Shown here piece after piece: positions 1-8,356 of a stretch of 64,000 nucleotides of DNA (its first letter is position 1; the number at the start of each line of letters is the position of its first letter). A model generated the notes under the pieces. It saw nothing but the letters and a program-made list of their open reading frames with translations. It was not told where the DNA came from and made no database searches. Both the position numbers and the translations under genes were made by a program. Location of the stretch: assembly GCF_001909285.1 (NCBI RefSeq), contig NZ_MRSV01000001.1, positions 763,331-827,330 on the forward strand, given 5' to 3'. The stretch comes from Exiguobacterium profundum (GTDB lineage: Bacteria > Bacillota > Bacilli > Exiguobacteriales > Exiguobacteriaceae).

Positions 1-2
1 AT

Positions 3-1127
3 TATCAAAAACTGTTTGAAGAAAACGAGATTGTTCTTCCCCTCCAATCGATGGAAGAGTTGAAGCGCATCCCGATCCTCGAAAAAGAAACAGTTCGAAA
101 AAATCCGGACATCCATTCTAACATCAAAACAGACATTCTTGGTCGAACCGGTGGAACGACAGGGACGTCCTTGCAAGTCCATTTCACGAAAGAAGACTAT
201 CAAAGACGTATGGCCCACGTTGACTTTTTCAAAGCGCATCACGGGTTTACCAGAGGAATGAAACGAGCGAGTTTCACAGGACGGAAAATTTGTAATCCGA
301 ATCAAGAAAAACCTGTATTTTGGCGCTACAATCGACCGCTCAATCAGATGCTGTTCTCGCTCTATCATGTCAATCCTCAGACTATCCCTCATTACATCGA
401 CGCATTAAATCGATTCAAACCAATTGTATTAGACAGTGCACCGTCTGCCATGATTGAAATCGCAAAATACATCAAAGAGAATCAGATCCCACTTGAATTT
501 CAATTAATGGCTATTTTTCCGACAGCCGAAACGATTACGCCTCAAGGAAGAGCCATCTTAGAAGAGGCGTTTAATGCCCCGGTCTTTGATCAGTACGCGT
601 CTTCTGAGGGGGCACCGATTTTAACGGAATGTACCCATGGGAATATGCATCTCCACCACGAAACAGGCGTGATCGAGTCGTATGGGGATCACGAAGAAAT
701 TTTAGTGACGAGTTTTACGACCCATGGGACACCGCTCGTCCGTTACCGGATTGGCGATCGGATGAAAATTGGAGAGGGGACATGTGCTTGTGGACAGGGA
801 GGAACGTTCGTCACTTCCATTGAGGGACGCGAAAGCAATTATGTACTCACCCCAAACAAAAAAAAAATCTATGAAGGGGATTTGACGACCGTTGTCCGAG
901 TGTTACCCAACTCGGTCATCCAAACGCAATATCGGCAACATGATTTGTATCATATCGAACTAAAATACGTCCCGGATCTTGAACGCTTCAAGCCAGAACA
1001 TGAAGAGATTATGAGGAGCGAGCTTGAACTACTGTTCGGTAAAGAGGTCGTGATTACGTTGACCCCCGTGCAATCAATTCCTCGGGGACCGAATGGAAAA
1101 GTCATTGTGATTGATAAAACCGCATAA
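3..1127 (+). CDS. CapK/phenylacetate-CoA ligase-like adenylate-forming protein (5' end outside window)
   Basis: The reading frame is open from base 3, so the start lies upstream and 374 residues are visible. A Gly/Thr-rich nucleotide loop (GRTGGTTGTS) and later YASSEGAP and YRIGDR motifs mark the phenylacetate-CoA ligase/CapK branch of adenylate-forming enzymes. A short Cys pair (CACGQGG) follows. CapK-type members are found in capsule and exopolysaccharide clusters; their substrate is mostly unknown. A nucleotide-sugar dehydrogenase and a glycosyltransferase follow directly on the same strand, which supports a polysaccharide role rather than phenylacetate catabolism. A run of ten A residues (858-867) encodes Lys here. 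The family is sure, the exact reaction is not. Confidence 0.8.
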   Translation, partial: YQKLFEENEIVLPLQSMEELKRIPILEKETVRKNPDIHSNIKTDILGRTGGTTGTSLQVHFTKEDYQRRMAHVDFFKAHHGFTRGMKRASFTGRKICNPNQEKPVFWRYNRPLNQMLFSLYHVNPQTIPHYIDALNRFKPIVLDSAPSAMIEIAKYIKENQIPLEFQLMAIFPTAETITPQGRAILEEAFNAPVFDQYASSEGAPILTECTHGNMHLHHETGVIESYGDHEEILVTSFTTHGTPLVRYRIGDRMKIGEGTCACGQGGTFVTSIEGRESNYVLTPNKKKIYEGDLTTVVRVLPNSVIQTQYRQHDLYHIELKYVPDLERFKPEHEEIMRSELELLFGKEVVITLTPVQSIPRGPNGKVIVIDKTA

Positions 1128-1147
1128 TTCCGAATCTCAGGAGGCAG

Positions 1148-2479
1148 ATGGACATGGATAAACTCATCTCAGAATCACGTACAACACAAAAAACCATTGC
1201 CAATCGTCACGTAGCTGTAGTCGGATTAGGATATGTCGGACTCCCTGTCGCTGTTGCGCTAGGTGGCGTAGGAGACGTCATCGGAGTAGACATCAATGAA
1301 ACGCGTATCAATGAGCTTACCCTTCATCTCGACAGCACGCGAGAAGTTGAATCAGTAGACCTTGAGCAAGCAGCGGTCTTATATACGACGGATGTCGCCA
1401 AACTTGAAGAGGCGGATTTCATTATCGTGGCTGTGCCGACACCCATCAATGATCAAAATCAACCAGATCTAGGACCGATTTGTAGCGCGACTCGTGCTGT
1501 TGGAGCGCATTTGCGACCGGGCACGATTGTCGTATACGAATCTACGGTCTATCCGGGACTGACAGAGGAAGAGTGTATCCCATTACTTGAAAAAACATCG
1601 GGTCTCCGGGCCGGGATTGATTTTAAAGTCGGCTACTCTCCAGAACGAATCAATCCGGGCGACCGTGAGCATACATTCCGCACAATCAAAAAAGTCGTAG
1701 CTGCCGAGGATGAAGAAACACTCGATGTGGTAGCGGCTGTTTATGAGACGGTAGTCGATGCCGGGGTTCATCGCGCTTCCTCGATTAAAGTGGCTGAGGC
1801 GGCCAAAGTGATCGAGAATACACAGCGAGATTTGAACATCGCGTTGATGAATGAATTGGCCATCATCTTCGATCGCATGAACATCGATACGCTCGAGGTG
1901 TTAGAGGCTGCCGGGACGAAATGGAACTTCCTAAACTTCCGGCCAGGTCTAGTCGGTGGACATTGTATCGGCGTCGACCCATTCTATTTGACGATGAAGT
2001 CTGAAATGCTCGGTTATCATCCGGAAGTGATTTTAGCAGGTCGTCGAATCAACGAGACGATGGGACGTTTCGTCGCCACATCATTGATAAAAACGATGAT
2101 TAGTCAAAACATGGCCATTCTCGGATCGCGCGTAACGGTCCTCGGGATGTCCTTCAAAGAGAACGTCAGTGATATCCGAAATTCGAAAGTGGCTTCCTTG
2201 ATTCGAGAGGTCGAGGAGTTCGGCTTAGAAGTGCAAGTGTGTGACCCGCTCGTCGATCCGGAAGAGGTACGACGAGAGTATGGAATCGATGTCAAATCAT
2301 ACTGTGACTTAAAACCAGCAGATGTCGTCATCTATGCCGTGTCTCACGATGAATTCGTTCAAGAGGGTTGGACGATTGCGAAACGCCAGCTGAAGTTAGG
2401 TCGTGGCATCGTCATTGACTTGAAAGGCATGCTCGATCGCGCGATGAAGCCGGAGGAGGTGCACTTATGGCGCCTTTAA
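1148..2479 (+). CDS. UDP-sugar 6-dehydrogenase, UDP-N-acetylhexosamine type (WecC/TviB-like)
   Basis: NAD-dependent oxidation of a UDP-sugar to its uronate, normally UDP-GlcNAc or UDP-ManNAc in this subfamily, supplying acidic sugars for a surface polysaccharide. 443 residues, the usual length. The N-terminal Rossmann motif is VGLGYVGLP (about residues 25-33). The catalytic Cys lies in GGHCIGVDP (near residue 272), and the C-terminal UDP-binding domain has GMSFKENVSDIRNS. The ATG at 1148 follows an AGGAGG. The 3' end overlaps the next gene by 13 bp, so the two are translationally coupled. Cytoplasmic. UDP-glucose dehydrogenase is the main alternative; the GGHCIG form favours the acetamido-sugar branch. 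Confidence 0.88.
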   Translation: MDMDKLISESRTTQKTIANRHVAVVGLGYVGLPVAVALGGVGDVIGVDINETRINELTLHLDSTREVESVDLEQAAVLYTTDVAKLEEADFIIVAVPTPINDQNQPDLGPICSATRAVGAHLRPGTIVVYESTVYPGLTEEECIPLLEKTSGLRAGIDFKVGYSPERINPGDREHTFRTIKKVVAAEDEETLDVVAAVYETVVDAGVHRASSIKVAEAAKVIENTQRDLNIALMNELAIIFDRMNIDTLEVLEAAGTKWNFLNFRPGLVGGHCIGVDPFYLTMKSEMLGYHPEVILAGRRINETMGRFVATSLIKTMISQNMAILGSRVTVLGMSFKENVSDIRNSKVASLIREVEEFGLEVQVCDPLVDPEEVRREYGIDVKSYCDLKPADVVIYAVSHDEFVQEGWTIAKRQLKLGRGIVIDLKGMLDRAMKPEEVHLWRL

Positions 2480-3597
2480 AGATTCTCCAGTTCTGCGCTG
2501 TCGATATGACAGCGGATGTGTTGCTACGTCCTCTCATTGAGTCGCTGAAGGCGGAAGGACACGAAGTCGACGTCGCGTGTGCTTACGGTGATCGGACGGA
2601 TCGTCTTCGGGACGAAGGATGGGTCATTCATACGTTGCCAATCGATCGAAAGTTTAGCCCGAAGCGTAATCTACAGACCATTCAAGAGTTGGTAAGGTTA
2701 TTGCGCCGCGAAAAATATGATGCCATTCACGTCCACACCCCGGTGGCCGCAGCGTTAGGAAGAGTTGCGGCCCGCATTGCCAGGACACCACATATTCTCT
2801 ATACCGCACATGGATTTTACTTCCACGAACGAATGGGTCGAATCGCATACGAACTCGTCTTCTGGTTAGAGAAATCACTCGCGGCATTAGCGACCGATTG
2901 GTTGTTGCTCCAAAGCGAGGAAGATTACTCACTCGCTAAAACAAGACATTTCAAAGAGGACGAACGATTGATGCATCTCGGAAACGGGATTGATTTAAAT
3001 CGATTTTATCCGACAGAGAAACACATTTCCCCAGAACATTTAAAGTTCTTGTTTGTCGGAAGGCTCGTTCAAGAAAAAGGAATCCTAGATTTACTTCAGG
3101 CGTTCGATGAACTGACGAAACGCTATCCGAACGCGACGTTGACGATTGCTGGAGAGTTGATGACGAGTGAACGTGATCAAGAGACGGCGAAACAAGTCGA
3201 GGCGCATTTAGCCCAAAATCCACAGATTCATTACGCCGGATTCGTTCGGGATACCCCCTCTTTATTTGCAGCACACGACGTCTTTTTACTTCCCTCTTAT
3301 CGTGAAGGATTGCCACGCTCTATTCTTGAAGCCATGGCGTCCGGATTACCTGTCATCGCTACCGATATCCGTGGCTGTCGAGAAGAAGTCACGGATGGGG
3401 AAACCGGCTTTCTCGTTCCGGTCGGTCGACCTGAGGCACTGACCTTGGCGATGCGCTGGTTCATTGAACATCCTGAACAGTGTTATTCATTCGGGCAACG
3501 TGGTCGCGAAGTGGTCGAAGAAAAATTTGACGAAACGAAAATTTTAAGTCGTCAACTTCACCTGTTCGCACAAATTAGTAGCCGTGAAGTGGGATGA
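2467..3597 (+). CDS. GT4 glycosyltransferase (EpsD-like)
   Basis: A 376-residue GT-B fold glycosyltransferase that likely adds a sugar to a lipid-linked repeat unit at the cytoplasmic face of the membrane. The N-terminal acceptor half contains HVHTPVAAALGR and TAHGFYFHE, typical of EpsD-like enzymes. The donor half contains FVGRLVQEKGI and the E-x7-E region PSYREGLPRSILEAMA. The ATG at 2467 has a GGAGGAGG upstream inside the dehydrogenase gene, which it overlaps. Context: exopolysaccharide cluster. The sugar donor cannot be told from sequence. Confidence 0.87.
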   Translation: MAPLKILQFCAVDMTADVLLRPLIESLKAEGHEVDVACAYGDRTDRLRDEGWVIHTLPIDRKFSPKRNLQTIQELVRLLRREKYDAIHVHTPVAAALGRVAARIARTPHILYTAHGFYFHERMGRIAYELVFWLEKSLAALATDWLLLQSEEDYSLAKTRHFKEDERLMHLGNGIDLNRFYPTEKHISPEHLKFLFVGRLVQEKGILDLLQAFDELTKRYPNATLTIAGELMTSERDQETAKQVEAHLAQNPQIHYAGFVRDTPSLFAAHDVFLLPSYREGLPRSILEAMASGLPVIATDIRGCREEVTDGETGFLVPVGRPEALTLAMRWFIEHPEQCYSFGQRGREVVEEKFDETKILSRQLHLFAQISSREVG

Positions 3598-3630
3598 ACC
3601 GATACGTCAATCACGTAAGGGGGAGGCGAC

Positions 3631-4266
3631 ATGGGAAAGCAACAACTGATTGATCACTTACAAGAGGCTTCTTCGGACGGTCGCCTCACCATCTACATGT
3701 ATCAGAAATGGCAAAAGATTCACGGCGGGGCAACCGTGGTGGAATTATTGGAAATGTACGGATCATGGTCGAATGTACTGCGTTTGGCTGGGTTGGAACA
3801 GCAAACGCCACGGTTCACAAAGAAGGAAATGATTCAAATGCTTCGTGAAGCGGCGAAAGAGCATGATTCATTCAATAGTGCCGATTATCGAAAGTGGGCC
3901 ATGACCAATGATGCACCGACGTTGACAGAGGTCGTCATTCAGTTCGGATCGTGGAAAGTGGCACTGATTGAGGCGAATTTGAAGAGTATCATCTCGTTCG
4001 ATCAAAAATGTGAAATCATCCAATCGTTACTTGATGCCAATGAAGAGCTTCATCCATTGACGTCGACCGCTTATGCCAAATGGGCCAAGCAGAACCAACG
4101 TCCGAGTATCACGAAAGTGGTGAGGCGTTTCGGGTCTTGGTCCCAAGCGTTAGACGAGATTGGCATCTCAACGCGAGAGCTGTTCACGGAGAAGCAAATG
4201 ATGGACGCGCTACACGAGGCAGATGAACATTTGACCGCTCTCTCACCATGGGGTTATGAAGTGTGA
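3631..4266 (+). CDS. Homing-endonuclease-associated repeat protein, cut by in-frame TGA
   Basis: 211 residues up to the TGA at 4264-4266. The protein is made of about 55-residue repeats that each contain a Y-x-x-W motif and then a GSW motif: YQKW...YGSWSNVLRLAGL, YRKW...FGSWKVALIEANL, YAKW...FGSWSQALDEIGI. This pattern matches the repeat found beside HNH homing endonucleases, thought to bind DNA; no nuclease domain is present. The same frame continues after the stop (QKEKGNRPT...FGSFDVAVREM) to a second TGA at 4378-4380, completing a fourth repeat. The first TGA falls exactly where the conserved Trp of Y-x-x-W belongs, so a TGG-to-TGA change is likely. Full-length product would be 249 residues, ending 4 bp before the next gene. 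The role in a polysaccharide cluster is unclear. Confidence 0.75.
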   Translation: MGKQQLIDHLQEASSDGRLTIYMYQKWQKIHGGATVVELLEMYGSWSNVLRLAGLEQQTPRFTKKEMIQMLREAAKEHDSFNSADYRKWAMTNDAPTLTEVVIQFGSWKVALIEANLKSIISFDQKCEIIQSLLDANEELHPLTSTAYAKWAKQNQRPSITKVVRRFGSWSQALDEIGISTRELFTEKQMMDALHEADEHLTALSPWGYEV

Positions 4267-4384
4267 CAAAAAGAAAAGGGCAATCGTCCGACATTAAAAG
4301 ACATTCAACAAATGTTTGGTTCATTTGATGTGGCGGTCCGAGAGATGCGTCAAACCGCAAACCAAAGTGGAGGGAGATGAGAAA

Positions 4385-4987
4385 ATGCGAGTTGTACTCT
4401 GCACGGGCGACCACTGGAGTTCAACACTTGTCTATCAAGCGATACGGGATTTAGGCGTCACACATGTGATCATGGAAGATGGTCCGACACCGACTCATGT
4501 CAACACGTGGAAAGAACTTCTGACACAATCGTACATTTCCTTCCTGACTCCCATAATGCGGCGGTTCAGTCGAGAACGAATCGCGGAGTTGCAGTCGCGG
4601 TATGCTTTCTGTGACGATTCGATTCCGGAACAGCGTATGACGCGTGTTGTTTCCTTACAAGATAAAAAAGCGGAACATACGATTCGACACCTGCAACCGG
4701 ACGTCATCATCATGTACGAAGTTGCGGAAATGAACGAACGATTGTTACAAGAAATGAACTGTCCCATCTTAAACATCACCCCATCGATGGCAGTGGGACA
4801 ACGAGAAGCATATTGGGGATTCCATAACCACACATCGAGAAAAGAAGTTCGACTTTGCCAGTGGACGAAGAAAGGATGGACCCCACTAACGAGTGAAGTA
4901 ATCTATACAGGTGGAACGGACAACTTCTCGACCTTCCCTTATATTTATTTGGCGACGAGTCTCCCGATGTTACAAAAACATCTTTAA
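4385..4987 (+). CDS. Formyltransferase-like protein, divergent
   Basis: 200 residues from the ATG at 4385, which has GGAGGGAGATG just upstream; an in-frame start at 4316 would overlap the preceding gene and has no ribosome site. The fold resembles the N-terminal domain of methionyl-tRNA or sugar formyltransferases: PDVIIMYEVAEMNERLL, then ILNITPSMAVGQREAYWGFHN, matching the family's 'N-x-H-PSLLP...YRG...W' core. The catalytic His of N-x-H is Thr here (NIT), so ordinary formyl transfer is doubtful. Such domains occur in polysaccharide clusters as sugar N-formyltransferases. The gene is last in the exopolysaccharide operon. Confidence 0.6.
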   Translation: MRVVLCTGDHWSSTLVYQAIRDLGVTHVIMEDGPTPTHVNTWKELLTQSYISFLTPIMRRFSRERIAELQSRYAFCDDSIPEQRMTRVVSLQDKKAEHTIRHLQPDVIIMYEVAEMNERLLQEMNCPILNITPSMAVGQREAYWGFHNHTSRKEVRLCQWTKKGWTPLTSEVIYTGGTDNFSTFPYIYLATSLPMLQKHL

Positions 4988-5015
4988 ATAGGACCGCAAG
5001 AAGACACCGAGCGAC

Positions 5016-5046
5016 GAAAAAAAGTCCAAGCCTGAGGCTTGGACTT
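5016..5046 (-). terminator. Rho-independent terminator of the TipA-like gene
   Basis: An 11-bp stem (AAGTCCAAGCC at 5022-5032 with GGCTTGGACTT at 5036-5046) is followed by T7 on the minus strand. Its orientation serves the minus-strand regulator gene; its stem also lies behind the plus-strand formyltransferase-like gene. Confidence 0.85.
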
Positions 5047-5809
5047 AACTGTTCGCGATACAATAGTATTGGATGGCCTCGTTATAATACGCAGCGAGCC
5101 CCGGCTCGAAGCGATCATAAAATGCCGTGAATCGTTCATCCGTCACATACATCTGTCCGAGTCCACTGAACATATCGAGTGAACAGTCGTAAAAGTGTGT
5201 GTCGATGAACAGATGATTGTCTTTCACAATCGATTGAACTCGGTCGTCATCGATTGCGATTTGTGAACGAAATAAATCAACGAGTGGCGCAATCAAATCG
5301 AGTTGCATTTGATTGATGCGTTCCCAGTCCGCTTTCGATCGCTTCTGCGCACGTTCTTGTGCTGTCTTGTAAGCTGAAGTCTCTCCCCAACGTTCCTGCA
5401 CTTCCTCTTGATGTTTCGCCTCGTGAGCTTGAATCTCCTCATAAGTTAATCCATCAAATAATGACTTGTCATCCATTGGAATCCCTCCTTTGAGTGAGGT
5501 GAGGGTCGCTTCTGCCGTCTCGGCAAGCTGAGCGAAATAGGCTGCTTTCTGTCGCAACGCCTCGATATGTCCACTCAACACATCAATCCGGTTGAACGTC
5601 GTTGAATCAAGCAATTCTCCGATTTGATCGAGAGGAACATCGAGCGTGCGATAGAGTAAGATGAGTTGCAACCGTTCCGCATCGCGCGAAGAATAACGCC
5701 GATAGCCGTTGGCGTCACGGTTCGCAATGAGAAGACCGATTGCGTCATAATGTCGAAGCGTTCGCGTTGTCGTTCCAGCGAGTGACGCAAGTTGTTGAAT
5801 CGAATACAT
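5045..5809 (-). CDS. MerR-family regulator with TipAS domain
   Basis: 254 residues. The N-terminal MerR winged helix reads MYSIQQLASLAGTTTRTLRHY then GYRRYSSRDAERLQ. A dimerisation coiled coil follows (about 75-110). The C-terminal TipAS domain starts near residue 120 (EEIQAHEAKHQEEVQERWG) and has the usual Trp/Tyr-rich helical bundle. TipAS domains bind thiopeptide-like or other hydrophobic antibiotics, and the regulators activate their own promoter and efflux or stress genes (TipAL, Mta, SkgA). The ATG at 5809 follows a strong AAGGAGGTG. A palindromic operator in a 19-bp spacer lies directly upstream, so autoregulation is expected. No efflux pump is adjacent. Confidence 0.88.
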   Translation of the reverse strand: MYSIQQLASLAGTTTRTLRHYDAIGLLIANRDANGYRRYSSRDAERLQLILLYRTLDVPLDQIGELLDSTTFNRIDVLSGHIEALRQKAAYFAQLAETAEATLTSLKGGIPMDDKSLFDGLTYEEIQAHEAKHQEEVQERWGETSAYKTAQERAQKRSKADWERINQMQLDLIAPLVDLFRSQIAIDDDRVQSIVKDNHLFIDTHFYDCSLDMFSGLGQMYVTDERFTAFYDRFEPGLAAYYNEAIQYYCIANS

Positions 5810-5829
5810 CCCTTCACCTCCTTAGTCAA

Positions 5830-5860
5830 AGCGTAAAGGTTGACGTCACGTCAAGGTCAA
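5830..5860 (-). promoter_or_regulatory. MerR-type promoter/operator
   Basis: On the minus strand a -35 (TTGACC, 5860-5855) and a -10 (TACGCT, 5835-5830) are separated by 19 bp, the over-long spacer typical of MerR activators. A perfect 15-bp palindrome, TTGACGTGACGTCAA (5840-5854), fills the spacer. It sits 20-45 bp before the TipA-like start and overlaps the last codon of the upstream acetyltransferase. Confidence 0.8.
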
Positions 5861-6321
5861 GCCTTTTTTTCAAACAGTGAGAATCCATTTCGTTCGCCGA
5901 TATAGTGGAAACCGAACCGAGGATAGTAGTTATTTAAGAAGGCGTTATCGGCAACACAGTCCAATCGAATGGTCGAAGACGTGTTTGCTAAGGCATGCTG
6001 CATCAAACGTTCCCCGATGCGTTCACCTTTTGCACTCGAGTCCGTGACGAGTCGATGCAAGTAGACGGCACCGTCCGGGTCGTCCCATAGATTATGGTCC
6101 CAGTCAGTCGGAGGAATCAGGCTGACGGCACCGACGACTTGCTGATCTCGTTCGTAGACAAACACCGTCCCGTTTGTCAAATCGTGACGGACATAGTCGG
6201 AACGACTCGGCTCTAAATATTTGACCCATTGCGACTTTCCGGCTACTTGGAACTCTTTTGCTTTCTTTAAAATCAATTGATCGACTGCTGAAAAATCCTC
6301 CATTGTGGCAAATCGAATCAT
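5857..6321 (-). CDS. GNAT-family N-acetyltransferase
   Basis: 154 residues from the second possible Met (ATG at 6321), chosen because GAGGTG lies at the right distance and the product then starts MIRFATMEDF, a normal GNAT N-terminus. The acetyl-CoA region reads VYLHRLVTDSSAKGERIGERLMQHAL, a variant of the R/Q-x-x-G-x-G/A loop; then CVADNAFLNNYYPRFGFHYIG. The substrate is unknown. The gene is co-directional with the TipA-like regulator and its stop codon lies inside that regulator's promoter, so the pair may be read through together. Confidence 0.82.
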   Translation of the reverse strand: MIRFATMEDFSAVDQLILKKAKEFQVAGKSQWVKYLEPSRSDYVRHDLTNGTVFVYERDQQVVGAVSLIPPTDWDHNLWDDPDGAVYLHRLVTDSSAKGERIGERLMQHALANTSSTIRLDCVADNAFLNNYYPRFGFHYIGERNGFSLFEKKA

Positions 6322-6437
6322 GATGAAGCACCTCGCTTTCATTTCTTTTCAAAATCGTGTAGGGTACACGTTGAGTATGCTGATGAAACATCTTTGTATC
6401 ATCGAATGTTTTTTGGTAAGTTTTATTTATTGCATCG

Positions 6438-6464
6438 TGCAAACGATTGCGCTAATGATATAAA
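6438..6464 (+). promoter_or_regulatory. cre-like operator and -10 of the alpha-glucosidase gene
   Basis: TGCAAACGATTGCGCTAA (6438-6455) resembles a CcpA cre site or another LacI-family operator centred on CG. It ends just before a TATAAA -10 (6459-6464), so it covers the expected -35 and would repress. An almost identical 18-mer lies before fba at 26413. Confidence 0.55.
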
Positions 6465-6492
6465 GTTCACAGCACGAATAAGATAAGTATAA

Positions 6493-8238
6493 ATGATGAG
6501 CAGTGAGTTTTGGGATAAGGAGTATCTAGATCACATGCAACTTTTACAACGAGAACATCAAACACAAACGCTTAAACGCAACTGGTGGAAAGAAGCCGTC
6601 GCCTATCAAATTTATCCTCGTAGCTTTTATGACGCGAACGGGGACGGAATTGGAGACATTCAAGGAATCATTGATAAGCTCGACTATTTGAAAGACCTCG
6701 GTATTGATGTTATCTGGATTTGCCCGATGTATAAATCGCCAAACGATGATAACGGTTATGACATTAGTGACTATCAAGATATCATGGACGAGTTCGGTAC
6801 GATGGAAGACTTCGACCGCTTATTGGACGAAGTGCATCAGCGCGGTATGAAGCTGTTGCTCGACCTCGTCGTCAACCATACGTCGGATGAGCACCCTTGG
6901 TTCATTGAATCGAAGAGCTCAAAAAACAATCCGAAGCGCGACTGGTATATCTGGCGCGACGGAAAACCGGACGGGTCGAAGCCGAATAACTGGGAATCGA
7001 TCTTTGGTGGCTCGGCTTGGGAATTCGATGAAACGACGGAGCAATACTACTTGCATGTCTTCTCGAAGAAACAGCCGGACCTCAATTGGGAAAATCCTGA
7101 GATGCGTACAGCGGTATACGATATGATCAACTGGTGGCTCGAAAAAGGGATTGACGGATTCCGTGTCGATGCAATCAGCCATATTCGCAAGAATCCGACG
7201 TTCGCCGACTTGCCAAACCCGAACGACCTCGACTTTGTACCGTCGTTCGAGATGCACATGAACGTGGACGGAATTCACGACTATTTAGAAGAGCTTCGTG
7301 ACGAGACGTTCAATAAACATGACATCATGACGGTCGGTGAAGCGAACGGCGTCTCACCTGACGATGCCCATCTATGGGTCGGTGAAAAGGAAGGGAAGAT
7401 GAACATGGTCTTCCAATTCGAACACATGGACCTTTGGAGTGAAGATGCCGATTCGAAACTCGATGTCGTTCACTTGAAGAACGTGTTGACGAAATGGCAA
7501 AAAGGACTTGAGGCCGATGGATGGAACGCCCTTTACGTCGAAAACCATGACCAGACGCGTACGGTCTCGAAATGGGGAGACGATGAGCGTTACTGGAAAG
7601 AAAGCGCGAAGTCGATTGCGATGATGTACTTCCTCATGCAAGGGACGCCGTTTATCTATCAAGGTCAAGAAATCGGGATGACGAACGTCAAATTCGATTC
7701 GATCGATCAATATGATGACATCGCGACACGCAACCGCTACTATATCGGTGTCGAGCAAGGGAAGAGTCATGACGAGATGATGCGCATCACGTGGAACTCG
7801 TCACGCGACAACACGCGGACACCGATGCAGTGGAGTGATGCCCCGAACGCCGGATTCACGTTCGCAGAGCAGCCATGGGTCGGCATCAACCCGAACTATA
7901 CGGATATCAACGTCGAATCACAGCTTGAAGATGAGGACTCAATCTTTAACTTCTATAAAGAGATGATTCAACTTCGTAAAGATAATGAGACGTTTGTTTA
8001 TGGGGCGTATGATGTCGTCTTGCCGGAACACCCGGAAGTCTATGCGTATACGCGTACGCTCGGTGACACGCAGTACCTCGTCGTCACGAACTTGACGGCG
8101 AAAGAGACGATGTTTGATATGGATCAGACACTTCGTGCGCAAGATGTCGTCTTGAGCAACATGCCGGTTGAAGGCGATGCGGAATCATCGCTCCTTCACT
8201 TGAAACCGTTCGAAGGTCGCGTGTATAAAATTAGCTAA
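6493..8238 (+). CDS. GH13_31 alpha-glucosidase (oligo-1,6-glucosidase type)
   Basis: 581 residues from the ATG at 6493. Cytoplasmic hydrolysis of terminal alpha-glucosidic bonds of short oligosaccharides. The (beta/alpha)8 barrel shows the GH13 blocks: DLVVNHTSDEHPWF, GFRVDAISHI (nucleophile Asp near 226), TVGEANG (acid/base Glu near 282) and VENHDQTR (third Asp). IYQGQEIGMTN and the C-terminal beta domain complete the family's normal length. The start is unsure: no good ribosome site precedes 6493, whereas AAGGAG at 6517-6522 lies 12 bp before an in-frame ATG at 6535; relatives begin close to the NWWKEAVAYQIYPRSF segment. No transporter or second sugar gene is adjacent. Controlled by a cre-like site. 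Confidence 0.9.
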   Translation: MMSSEFWDKEYLDHMQLLQREHQTQTLKRNWWKEAVAYQIYPRSFYDANGDGIGDIQGIIDKLDYLKDLGIDVIWICPMYKSPNDDNGYDISDYQDIMDEFGTMEDFDRLLDEVHQRGMKLLLDLVVNHTSDEHPWFIESKSSKNNPKRDWYIWRDGKPDGSKPNNWESIFGGSAWEFDETTEQYYLHVFSKKQPDLNWENPEMRTAVYDMINWWLEKGIDGFRVDAISHIRKNPTFADLPNPNDLDFVPSFEMHMNVDGIHDYLEELRDETFNKHDIMTVGEANGVSPDDAHLWVGEKEGKMNMVFQFEHMDLWSEDADSKLDVVHLKNVLTKWQKGLEADGWNALYVENHDQTRTVSKWGDDERYWKESAKSIAMMYFLMQGTPFIYQGQEIGMTNVKFDSIDQYDDIATRNRYYIGVEQGKSHDEMMRITWNSSRDNTRTPMQWSDAPNAGFTFAEQPWVGINPNYTDINVESQLEDEDSIFNFYKEMIQLRKDNETFVYGAYDVVLPEHPEVYAYTRTLGDTQYLVVTNLTAKETMFDMDQTLRAQDVVLSNMPVEGDAESSLLHLKPFEGRVYKIS

Positions 8239-8251
8239 TCTTTCATGTTTG

Positions 8252-8286
8252 AAGACCGTAGGCGAGAAGTCGACTACGGTCTTTTT
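8252..8286 (+). terminator. Rho-independent terminator
   Basis: A 10-bp perfect stem, AAGACCGTAG (8252-8261) with CTACGGTCTT (8274-8283), then a short T tract. It ends the alpha-glucosidase transcript. Confidence 0.85.
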
Positions 8287-8356
8287 AATATGAATAAAGG
8301 GGATGCACGGGGATGATAAGAATGCTTTAGAAGAGATTCAATAAGGAGGGAAACAA

